From positions 1-19,068 of the forward strand of contig JAITED010000029.1 of NCBI GenBank assembly GCA_031282235.1: a stretch of 19,068 nt of DNA. Reading direction: 5' to 3'. The stretch's first letter is position 1. The number at the start of each line of letters is the position of its first letter. Shown piece after piece: positions 8,475-14,436 of the stretch. The notes beneath the pieces were generated by a model, which did no database searches, had not been told where the DNA came from, and worked only from the letters and a program-made list of their open reading frames with translations. A program made the position numbers and the translations under genes. This stretch comes from Propionibacteriaceae bacterium. Its GTDB lineage: Bacteria; Actinomycetota; Actinomycetes; Propionibacteriales; Propionibacteriaceae.

Positions 8475-8637
8475 GCCGCCGCTGGGACGGGTGCGGTGTT
8501 GGTGTGGGTTGGAGGTGGCGGGGTGTGGGGTAGTAGGTGGGGGAGAGGGGCGTGGCTCGGGAGTCGGGCGGGGTGGGTGTGATAGTGCGGTTTGGGTGTT
8601 GGTTGGTGGTGGGGGATGCGATTGGTTGCGGGTTCAT
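8455..8637 (-). CDS. 60-residue Pro/Thr-rich small ORF, or out-of-frame N-terminus of the TadE-like protein
   Basis: ATG at 8637 overlaps the TGA stop of the upstream TadE gene (ATGA) and is preceded by AAAGGAG with a 5-nt spacer, one of the best ribosome sites in the window. The reading frame runs 60 codons and ends at 8455, 20 nt inside the TadE-like ORF. The peptide is rich in Pro, Thr and His, with no signal peptide or membrane segment. It may be a real small protein. Alternatively, the true gene may be one protein: removing one G from the G5 run at 8465-8469 would join it to the TadE-like frame and give about 176 residues. No family is recognised. Confidence 0.5.
   Translation of the reverse strand: MNPQPIASPTTNQHPNRTITPTPPDSRATPLSPTYYPTPRHLQPTPTPHPSQRRLVPPTP
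8520..8577 (+). other. G-run cluster, candidate G-quadruplex on the strand opposite the pilin genes
   Basis: Eight runs of three or more G lie within 58 nt on the plus strand, which is the template strand for the Tad pilin genes. The segment 8559-8577 (GGGAGTCGGGCGGGGTGGG) fits the canonical four-run motif with loops of 4, 1 and 1 nt. The cause may simply be the Pro/Thr codons on the other strand, but the runs are dense. Confidence 0.5.
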
Positions 8638-9068
8638 TGCGGCTCCTTTAGTTGTGTTGCGGTGCCCACTAGGTGAATCGGGCCAATCAGCCCAAACCAC
8701 TCATCGGAACTCACGACCACTTCTACAGTGCGGCCATGGTCAAACACCTGTACGTTTGCTCCGGCGGGAGCGCCCTGTTGCGCTTGGTTCACTTTTTGAG
8801 AGTCACCGATGGCGGCGTATCTGGCTACGGCGGCGGCGGTATCGGAACAGCGGGTGTACGTCACCACCAGCGAAACTGCCCAAGCCAAGATAGCGGCCAG
8901 CAGTGCGGCGGTGAGTAGCCCCACCGCCAGTTCCAAAGTTGTCATGCCCCGGCTATCCCGTGTTGCGGTGCTGCGGTTACCCAGTGTCTTAATGCACCGG
9001 TTATCCGGTTGGGAGTGGCGGTTTAGGCCAACTCCCAACCGGACGAACGGTATTGTTGTGCGGCTCAT
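8634..9068 (-). CDS. TadE-family pseudopilin
   Basis: This 144-residue protein has a basic leader of about 40 residues, then RG-MTTLELAVG followed by a membrane helix (about residues 44-70). Gly41 followed by Glu46 at the +5 position resembles a class III prepilin cleavage site, as expected for TadE/TadF pseudopilins processed by a TadV-type peptidase. That peptidase is not in this window. The C-terminal domain is small and soluble, with VQVFDHGRTVEVVVSSDEWFGL. The ATG is 1 nt beyond the stop of the DUF4244 gene, so translation is probably coupled, and no strong ribosome site of its own is seen. The gene sits in the normal place in a Tad locus, between the pilin and the TadE-like gene. Confidence 0.82.
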   Translation of the reverse strand: MSRTTIPFVRLGVGLNRHSQPDNRCIKTLGNRSTATRDSRGMTTLELAVGLLTAALLAAILAWAVSLVVTYTRCSDTAAAVARYAAIGDSQKVNQAQQGAPAGANVQVFDHGRTVEVVVSSDEWFGLIGPIHLVGTATQLKEPQ

Positions 9069-9069
9069 A

Positions 9070-9303
9070 TCAGATGAATGAGAGGATTGCCGAGAAAATC
9101 TTGGCGATGAGACTAGTTACCAGACCGGTAGTTCCACCGGACTTGAATACGGTGAGCAGCACCAGTGCGATAGCGACGGCGGCTAGGATGCCGACGGCGT
9201 ATTCAGCGGTGGCCATGCCGCGTTCCCCGCGTTGCCGTAATGGCTGCACCCACCCGAAACGGACGGGCACTAACTCGTTCAAACGCGCCTTGATGTTGGA
9301 CAT
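9070..9303 (-). CDS. DUF4244 protein, probable Flp-type pilin
   Basis: This 77-residue protein has a basic N-terminal leader, then RG-MATAEYAVG and a hydrophobic helix (about residues 36-53). Cleavage after Gly29 would leave Glu34-Tyr35 at positions +5/+6, the Glu-Tyr pair typical of Flp pilins. DUF4244 members are regularly found beside TadE genes in actinobacteria, so a structural pilin role is inferred. The start is firm: AGGAGG (minus strand, 9309-9314) is 5 nt before the ATG. It is the first gene of the pilin block, and the shared 60-bp leader element lies upstream at 9352-9410. A strong ribosome site suits an abundant pilin subunit. Confidence 0.85.
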   Translation of the reverse strand: MSNIKARLNELVPVRFGWVQPLRQRGERGMATAEYAVGILAAVAIALVLLTVFKSGGTTGLVTSLIAKIFSAILSFI

Positions 9304-9351
9304 TTTTTCCTCCTACCCGACTCGACGCACCTTGCGCCCGTGCGGGTTACT

Positions 9352-9410
9352 CAGTCTCTACAGAGAATTTGCCCAAACCGGCCAACGAGTTTGCCAATTG
9401 TGGATAACTT
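9352..9410 (-). promoter_or_regulatory. Copy 1 of the shared Tad leader element with DnaA box
   Basis: This segment upstream of the DUF4244 pilin gene matches the segment directly upstream of the cpaE-like gene (13410-13469). The shared blocks keep the same spacing: CAGTCTnTAC, then 13 variable bases, then AAACCGGCCAACGA, TTTG, and AATTGTGGATAACTTTT. The last block holds a perfect DnaA box. I could not place a convincing -10 hexamer, so whether it is a promoter, an operator or both is open. Confidence 0.65.
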
Positions 9411-9434
9411 TTCCGATTTTTTGAGTTATCCACA
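9399..9434. promoter_or_regulatory. Inverted pair of perfect DnaA boxes
   Basis: TGTGGATAA at 9399-9407 and TTATCCACA at 9426-9434 both match the DnaA-box consensus exactly and face each other. The symmetry extends to 11 bp per arm (9399-9409 and 9424-9434), with a 14-nt T-rich spacer. It could also fold as a hairpin in RNA. No oriC-associated genes are nearby, so a regulatory or DnaA-titration role is the more likely reading. Confidence 0.6.
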
Positions 9435-9760
9435 GCCAAAGTGGTCAATTTCCCCGGCATACTGCCACTTCGTTCGCTGCGCTCGCTTCGCGCTAGCCAT
9501 GACGGGGCGATGACGGGGCGGGTTTGCGCCCCTTTTGAAAAGGGGGTGTATTCGGTATTAGCCCCCTTCCCCGAAGGGGGTGGCAGGCGTAGCCTGTCGG
9601 GGGTTATCTTCCTGCGCTGCTCGCCAGTAACCCCCGCCGACTTACGTCGGCACCCCCTTCGAGCAGGGGGCTTCAAATGACCGCTTGCGTCGGCACCCCC
9701 TTCGAGCAGGGGGCTTTAACGGGCTTCAACGGGGGATGGCGCGGGGGGCGTGGTGGTTTG
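9435..9760. repeat. Intergenic cluster of palindromic repeats between Tad blocks
   Basis: No gene is evident. The stretch contains an 11-bp tandem repeat ATGACGGGGCG (9499-9509 and 9510-9520) and a palindrome CCCCTTTTGAAAAGGGG (9529-9545). Two inverted copies of a unit of about 46 bp lie at 9560-9606 and 9628-9673, each starting AGCCCCCT and ending CGGGGGTTA in its own orientation. An exact 29-bp direct repeat occurs at 9645-9673 and 9688-9716. Each long unit can form two small hairpins. The layout resembles REP-like or non-autonomous palindromic elements. No transposase or RAYT gene is in the window. Confidence 0.7.
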
Positions 9761-11164
9761 CTAGCGCAAGAATCCGCTGGCTAGGGAGCCGATGATGGGG
9801 AGCACGCCTACTAACAGGAACGCGGGCAGGTAGCAGGTCATCAGCGGTAGTGCGGATTTGACGCCTACTTGCCGCGCTTGCACCAGCAGGTCGGCGCTTA
9901 CGCGGTTTCTGTGTCGGACGGCGGCGCGGCGCAGTATCACCCCTAGGCCAGCGCCGGAGTCGGCACCGTGGGCGATTTGGCGCGCTACTTCACCCCAGAG
10001 GGGGTGTTCTCGCAGTGTGCGCCAAGCTTCGGCATCGCTTAAACCGATGTCGGTGAGGGCTTGCAGTTCGCGTAATCGCCGCCCCAGCGGCCCAGCTACC
10101 ACCTGACCGACGGTTGCGGTTGCCGAGCGCAACGGTGCCCCAGTGGACACCACAGCTGCCAACAGTTCCAACGCCGGAGCGAACGCGACGCGCTCTGCAG
10201 CCTGATCGCTGGGGGACTCAAACGTTGCGCTGCGCAAACCGGGGGGCATAGATGCCCCTGATAACCCCAATAGCCCCCATACATCCCACAAGTCGGAGCG
10301 GAGAGCCAGCCTAGCGGCAAGCAAGCCGAGACGGGCGTTGGGCTTTGGTGCGCGGCTGGGGGCGGCGAGCTTTTCTGTCCAAATCAGCCCGGCACCCGCC
10401 AAACAACAGGCACCTAACAAGCACCATTGCCCGAATCCACTACCGGTGATGAACTCTAAAGGGTCGGCGTCCACGGCGTATCCCATCAGGAACCCCACCA
10501 GCGGTAGCGCTGCCAGCATTCGCCCAGTGGTACGGGCGGAGGCTAGTTCCGCTTCCCGAGTGGTTTCGCGTTCCAACTCGCGCTCTACGTTTGCTACCAC
10601 GGCTTGCACAGTTTCGCCGAGCGGCATCCCGGTGCGTATACACACCTGCCAACCATCAGCCAACTGATGCAACGCTTCGCACCCCGAGCGGGCGGCGGCT
10701 AGCCGGAACGCTGCTATGGGGCTACTGCCAATCTCTAGCGCCGCTGCCACCGGGACGAACAACTCCGCTTCGGAAGCTGCCGCCCGGATAGCTGTGGCCG
10801 GCAGTTCACCGATAGCCAACTGCCCCGCCAGCACGCCGCAGCCGCGTACCATCTGGTCTCGGGTTTGTATGCGCTGTCGCTCTGTAACTGACCGGCGCCA
10901 CAACCACCGCGCCACTGCCAAAACCACCGCAGCACAAACCGCCCAGAGACCAACAGTGGGGAACGCCAAAGTCACGATTAACGCGCTCAACCCCAACAGC
11001 CATCCGGTGTAGTCGCGCGGGGTGGGCACCAAAGCGCTGTCGGCTTCCGTATCGCTAACTCCCCCAGCCAGCGCCGCACCCGACCGGGGGAGCCGTAACC
11101 GAGTTCCCCCACCTTTCAAGCACCACAGCGCCAATATCACAGCTCCAATAGCCAACCACACCAT
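9761..11164 (-). CDS. Fused TadB-TadC type II secretion F-domain membrane protein
   Basis: This 467-residue protein is the inner-membrane platform of the Tad machine, which passes motion from the CpaF ATPase to the growing pilus. The first half has a membrane anchor at the N-terminus, two more helices near 54-90, a soluble T2SSF-like region (about 100-205) and helices near 210-230 and 245-265. The second half repeats the plan: a soluble T2SSF domain from about 328 to 440, then a C-terminal helix pair ending LVGVLPIIGSLASGF. In many actinobacteria TadB and TadC are separate genes, so this is a single-chain fusion. The start overlaps the cpaF stop (TGATG). After the stop, the minus-strand transcript enters the palindromic repeat cluster, which may limit read-through. 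Confidence 0.85.
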   Translation of the reverse strand: MVWLAIGAVILALWCLKGGGTRLRLPRSGAALAGGVSDTEADSALVPTPRDYTGWLLGLSALIVTLAFPTVGLWAVCAAVVLAVARWLWRRSVTERQRIQTRDQMVRGCGVLAGQLAIGELPATAIRAAASEAELFVPVAAALEIGSSPIAAFRLAAARSGCEALHQLADGWQVCIRTGMPLGETVQAVVANVERELERETTREAELASARTTGRMLAALPLVGFLMGYAVDADPLEFITGSGFGQWCLLGACCLAGAGLIWTEKLAAPSRAPKPNARLGLLAARLALRSDLWDVWGLLGLSGASMPPGLRSATFESPSDQAAERVAFAPALELLAAVVSTGAPLRSATATVGQVVAGPLGRRLRELQALTDIGLSDAEAWRTLREHPLWGEVARQIAHGADSGAGLGVILRRAAVRHRNRVSADLLVQARQVGVKSALPLMTCYLPAFLLVGVLPIIGSLASGFLR

Positions 11165-12357
11165 CAGCCGCCCTCCATTCCCGGTTCCAACAACTGCATT
11201 AAACGTTCATAGCCCGGCGCGGGAGTCAGTGTGCCGTTACTGGTGAACGTTAGCGCAGGGACAACTTCAATAAAAGAACTGTGGCGCACCACCACCCCCA
11301 ACTGTTCCACCAAACGCTGCCCACTTGAGTGACGTTTCAACGACACCACTACCTGTAATGCGCTGGCCGCTTGGGCGTGGCAGGCATCGCGCGACATACC
11401 AGCGAGCGCCGCCAACGCCTCTAAACGCGCCGGGACATCCACCGCCGAGTTGGCGTGGATAGTGCCACAGCCGCCCTCGTGCCCGGTGTTCATGGCAATC
11501 AACAGGTCGGTCAACTCCGCGCCGCGCACCTCGCCTAACACCAGCCGGTCGGGGCGCATCCGCAACGCTTGGCGCACCAAATCGGTGAGCGTAATCACCC
11601 CCGCGCCCTCAGAGTTCGCGTGCCGCGCTTCCAAACGGACACAGTGCGGATGATTAGGCAACAGTTCCCGAGAATCCTCAACGATGACGATACGTTGATT
11701 CGCAGGCACCTCCTCCAGCAAAGCCCCTAACAGGGTGGTTTTGCCCGAGCCCGTACCGCCGCTGACTAGGAACGCCACTTTGGCGCGCACCATTGCGCGC
11801 AACAACTCAGCTAACTCAGACGGCATGGAACCGTTTGCCACCCAAGCCTGCAACGGCATCCCACCGGAAGCCGGAACGCGCAGCGAGATGCAAGTGCCCG
11901 GCTCGGCCAACGGAGCCAATACGGCGTGCAGCCGGGTGCCATCAGCTAAACGGGCATCGACGCAAGGGGTGGCATCGTCCAATCTCCTCCCGGCGCTGGT
12001 CGCCAAACGCACCGCCAACGCCCGTACCGCCGACTCATCCGCAAACGGTGAAGCGATAGGCGTCAGTTCGCCGTAGCGTTCAATAAACACCTGCCCAGAC
12101 CCATTCACCAATACGTCGGTGACACCGGGGGAGCGCAGCAACGGCTCCAGCACCCCTGCCCCGATACTGCCGACCCGCAACGCCCGCAGCGCTTCCGCCA
12201 CTAGAGCATCGGAGACCATCAACTTCTGGTTGCGCAGCCCAGACACCACATCGTCTGGGGCGTACGCCCGCCCCAACCGCGCAAGATACGAGCGCAGCGC
12301 CGCCAGATTAATCCGGGTGCCTAAGTCTTGTTGCTCGCTAACGCTCACTTGAACCAT
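11164..12357 (-). CDS. CpaF/TadA-type secretion ATPase
   Basis: The 397-residue protein is the hexameric motor ATPase of the Tad pilus. It has the N-terminal domain with TDVLVNGSGQVFIERYG (about 80-96). Its RecA-like core has Walker A GGTGSGKTT (200-208), an Asp box around IVIVEDSRE, Walker B PDRLVLGEVRG (269-279, Glu276) and the His box GHEGGCGTIH (292-301). All catalytic elements are intact, so an active enzyme is expected. It overlaps the end of the cpaE-like gene by 13 nt and the next gene by 1 nt, so the motor block is one tightly coupled operon. Adjacent fused TadBC would be its membrane partner. Confidence 0.95.
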   Translation of the reverse strand: MVQVSVSEQQDLGTRINLAALRSYLARLGRAYAPDDVVSGLRNQKLMVSDALVAEALRALRVGSIGAGVLEPLLRSPGVTDVLVNGSGQVFIERYGELTPIASPFADESAVRALAVRLATSAGRRLDDATPCVDARLADGTRLHAVLAPLAEPGTCISLRVPASGGMPLQAWVANGSMPSELAELLRAMVRAKVAFLVSGGTGSGKTTLLGALLEEVPANQRIVIVEDSRELLPNHPHCVRLEARHANSEGAGVITLTDLVRQALRMRPDRLVLGEVRGAELTDLLIAMNTGHEGGCGTIHANSAVDVPARLEALAALAGMSRDACHAQAASALQVVVSLKRHSSGQRLVEQLGVVVRHSSFIEVVPALTFTSNGTLTPAPGYERLMQLLEPGMEGG

Positions 12358-13406
12358 CGCGCCACCCCAATCCGTTTACTTTCAGGAGCAGCGGGCAGTG
12401 GCGTTTCGCCCAGCAGTGCGCGCAACAGTTGGTCAAGGTTGGCTGCCAGTGCTCCCCGGGCTCGACCGGGAGGGTCGCCAACCTCCGCGTCATACGGCAA
12501 CCGCTTGTAGTGGTGAAACTTCCCCAACACCGGCATCCCTAACACTTCAGCGGCTAACCCCGGAGTTAGCCGCCACCCCGGGCCGGAGCGCAGCACCACT
12601 TTGGCGGTGACACCCGCACCCAAATCGTTAAGACGCGCTTTCGCCGCCGCCAATCCGCGCACTTCAGCGGCCACCACGGCCACCGGATGGCCCTCCCGCA
12701 CTGAACTGCGCCCTTGGTCAATCACCACCAAATCGTGACTGCGCCGCAGCGACGCCAACACGGCACGCAACGCCTCATCCGGCACCACAGTTGCGCCCGC
12801 AGTTCCCGACGCGGCCACCAAATCAACCCCAAGTAGCTGGGGTAATCGCCCGCTCAGTTCACCGATATGTCCTCTGGCACTAGCCAGTTTGTCCCAGCGC
12901 CACCCCGGCTCCTGCTCCGCAGAAAACAACAGGTCAACGCCGCCACCGCCCGAGTCAGCTTCCACCAGCGCCACTTTTAACCCCTGTTTCGCTGCCCGTA
13001 CCGCCAATCCGGCGGCCAAAGTGCTCGCCCCCACGCCGCCGCTACCGCCAAAGATACGCAACATGCGGGCTTGGTGACCGGTGGCAGCCTCATCCGCTAA
13101 CAGCGCCGTCAAAAATCCTTGTTGTTGCGGCAATAATACGGTGGGGGCGTTAAGCGGCGTTGACCACGCCAACAGCGCATCTGGGGTGGTGCCCACCAGC
13201 TGTAACTCTAAGCCGTCGGGCAACCCCATCCCCACTAGCGCTGCGGCTTTATCCGCTCCCACTAGCACTAACGCGGCGGAGGCTGCCAGCGTGGCCAACC
13301 GTGGGACATCGGGCAGCACCCGTAACACGCACCCCGCCGCAGCCGCCGAGGCTTCTACCATCTCGCTGAGCGCCGCATCGCCGCTCACTAAAACTGCTGT
13401 TTTCAT
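12345..13406 (-). CDS. CpaE/TadZ-like (Ssd-type) MinD/ParA-family protein
   Basis: This 353-residue protein has an N-terminal receiver-like region (about 1-105) and a MinD/ParA-like domain. The P-loop reads GGSGGVGAST (120-129), where typical ParA/MinD proteins have KGGVGKTT. Both lysines, the signature one and the P-loop one, are replaced. The rest of the fold is kept: VALVEADSGGGGVDLL (about 145-160) and DLVVIDQGRS. The actinobacterial CpaE-like/Ssd family next to Tad genes is known for such deviant loops. TadZ/CpaE proteins help place the pilus machine at a cell site. ATG at 13406 lies directly after the copy-2 leader element, with only a weak purine stretch before it. First gene of the motor block. 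Confidence 0.88.
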   Translation of the reverse strand: MKTAVLVSGDAALSEMVEASAAAAGCVLRVLPDVPRLATLAASAALVLVGADKAAALVGMGLPDGLELQLVGTTPDALLAWSTPLNAPTVLLPQQQGFLTALLADEAATGHQARMLRIFGGSGGVGASTLAAGLAVRAAKQGLKVALVEADSGGGGVDLLFSAEQEPGWRWDKLASARGHIGELSGRLPQLLGVDLVAASGTAGATVVPDEALRAVLASLRRSHDLVVIDQGRSSVREGHPVAVVAAEVRGLAAAKARLNDLGAGVTAKVVLRSGPGWRLTPGLAAEVLGMPVLGKFHHYKRLPYDAEVGDPPGRARGALAANLDQLLRALLGETPLPAAPESKRIGVARWFK

Positions 13407-13409
13407 ACC

Positions 13410-13469
13410 CAGTCTTTACGCAGAAAAATCGAAAACCGGCCAACGAATTTGAAATTGTGGATAACTTTT
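13410..13469 (-). promoter_or_regulatory. Copy 2 of the shared Tad leader element with DnaA box
   Basis: This element abuts the cpaE-like start codon and matches copy 1 (9352-9410) in order and spacing of all blocks, apart from a 1-nt gap between TTTG and AATTG. The strongest identity is AAACCGGCCAACGA and ATTGTGGATAACTTTT. Position directly ahead of the first motor gene, as with the pilin block, suggests common regulation of the two blocks. Confidence 0.65.
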
Positions 13470-13495
13470 TTGCTATCAGACGCGGCTGTGGATAA
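13456..13495 (-). promoter_or_regulatory. Direct pair of perfect DnaA boxes
   Basis: TGTGGATAA occurs at 13456-13464 and 13487-13495, both in the same orientation. Both read TTATCCACA on the minus strand. The repeat distance is 31 bp, about three helical turns, so bound proteins would sit on the same face of the DNA. Both lie upstream of the cpaE-like gene. Confidence 0.62.
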
Positions 13496-13505
13496 CTTCA
13501 CTCCC

Positions 13506-13535
13506 ATTTGACCATATTTGACCATATTTGACCCC
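13506..13535. repeat. Three 10-bp iterons, ATTTGACCAT
   Basis: ATTTGACCAT is present twice without interruption (13506-13515, 13516-13525), and a third copy differs only in its last two bases (13526-13535). The 10-bp period places every copy on the same helical face. It lies 11 bp from a DnaA box, in the spacer between the divergent cpaE-like and methyltransferase genes. A transcription factor or replication-initiator-type site is possible. Confidence 0.6.
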
Positions 13536-13601
13536 ATTCCATTCGGAGTGTTCGGAGCGCCCTGAAGCGGCAGCGGGGGTTAAAGACATAGAGTATTGAG
13601 C

Positions 13602-14351
13602 ATGGCAACCGGTCGCTTTGAGTTCCCGTCCGCAGCCGTGGGTTGGCTGACCGCCGGGTCTGAGCGTCATGCCCCCATGCTGGTGCTGTCGGCCACGCCC
13701 AAAGTGCCGCGCCTGTTGGCCGATGCTGGGTTTGACGTAGTGGTTGCGGTAAGAGACCAAGATGCCGCCCCCCGATTCGCGGCAGTTCCGGGGATACGCA
13801 GCGTCGTCGCCCGCGCTGAGGCGCTGCCGTTCGCAACGTATGGAATCGGTACGGTGGTGGCGTATCAATCACTAAACCGCTTCGCCCCCGGCCTAGCGAT
13901 GCCGGAGTTGGCGCGGGTGCTGCACCCTCAGGGGCATATCGCGGTCTGCTACTTCGTGCGCGACGATTCCGTGCCTTGGGTGAAGCGGCTGGTGGCCATG
14001 ATGCGGGAGATAAACCCGAACGCTATGTCCTCCGATGATTTGGCGCAGCATCAGGCACTCACCACCTCCAAATACTTCCCAAACCCCGAGAACAAGGACT
14101 TTCGGGTGTGGATGCCCATCAGCCGCACCGATTTGTTGGCCATGATTGCTAGGCAGCCCGAGGTGGGCGCGCTGAGCACTACTGAGCGCAATAAGCTGTT
14201 GGATACGGCGGGCAACATCTACGATACGACTGCCAACGGTGGCGAACTGCGGCTGCCGTATCAACTGCGCTGCTGGCGCGCTGGAGTTGACCACGCCGAG
14301 TTCACGCGCCCAGTCAGGCTCGCGGACGCTGGCCTTATCATCTCCCTTTGA
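13602..14351 (+). CDS. Class I SAM-dependent methyltransferase-like protein
   Basis: This 249-residue protein resembles Methyltransf_11-type enzymes. It has an early strand-turn region MLVLSATPKVPRLLADAGFD in the motif I position, ARAEALPFATYGIGTVVAYQSLNRF as the motif II/III equivalent, and ELARVLHPQGHIAVCYFVRDD, which is typical of the post-motif region before the last strands. Motif I lacks the usual glycine-rich GxGxG loop, so SAM binding may be altered. The substrate is unknown. ATG at 13602 is preferred; a TTG two codons upstream is possible. No strong ribosome site is visible. The gene diverges from the Tad motor block and shares its regulatory spacer. Confidence 0.7.
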   Translation: MATGRFEFPSAAVGWLTAGSERHAPMLVLSATPKVPRLLADAGFDVVVAVRDQDAAPRFAAVPGIRSVVARAEALPFATYGIGTVVAYQSLNRFAPGLAMPELARVLHPQGHIAVCYFVRDDSVPWVKRLVAMMREINPNAMSSDDLAQHQALTTSKYFPNPENKDFRVWMPISRTDLLAMIARQPEVGALSTTERNKLLDTAGNIYDTTANGGELRLPYQLRCWRAGVDHAEFTRPVRLADAGLIISL

Positions 14352-14399
14352 CATCAAAGTCGGGTTACGCTTATTTAATACATAGCGCTACGTTAAATA
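14346..14399 (+). promoter_or_regulatory. Candidate sigma-70-type promoter with dyads before the holin-like gene
   Basis: TTGACA (14348-14353) and TATTTA (14372-14377) are separated by 18 nt and precede the gene at 14437. The -35 overlaps the stop of the methyltransferase gene. The -35 lies in a palindrome CTTTGACATCAAAG (14346-14359). The -10 starts a second dyad, TATTTAA (14372-14378) / TTAAATA (14393-14399), with the near-central palindrome TAGCGCTA (14383-14390). These symmetries could be operators. Confidence 0.5.
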
Positions 14400-14436
14400 C
14401 GGCAAGCGCAAGGCTTGAAAAAGGTTAGGAGTTCGC

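Noticed and set aside
9645..9716. Exact 29-bp repeats as a CRISPR array
   Set aside because: Only two copies with a 14-bp spacer, internally palindromic and part of a larger palindromic unit; no cas genes.
13456..13535. Chromosomal oriC
   Set aside because: No dnaA, dnaN, gyrB or parAB flanks it, and only two boxes are present; kept as a regulatory or titration candidate.
13506..13535. TTGACC repeats as -35 elements of the methyltransferase gene
   Set aside because: No plausible -10 hexamer occurs 16-19 nt downstream of any copy.
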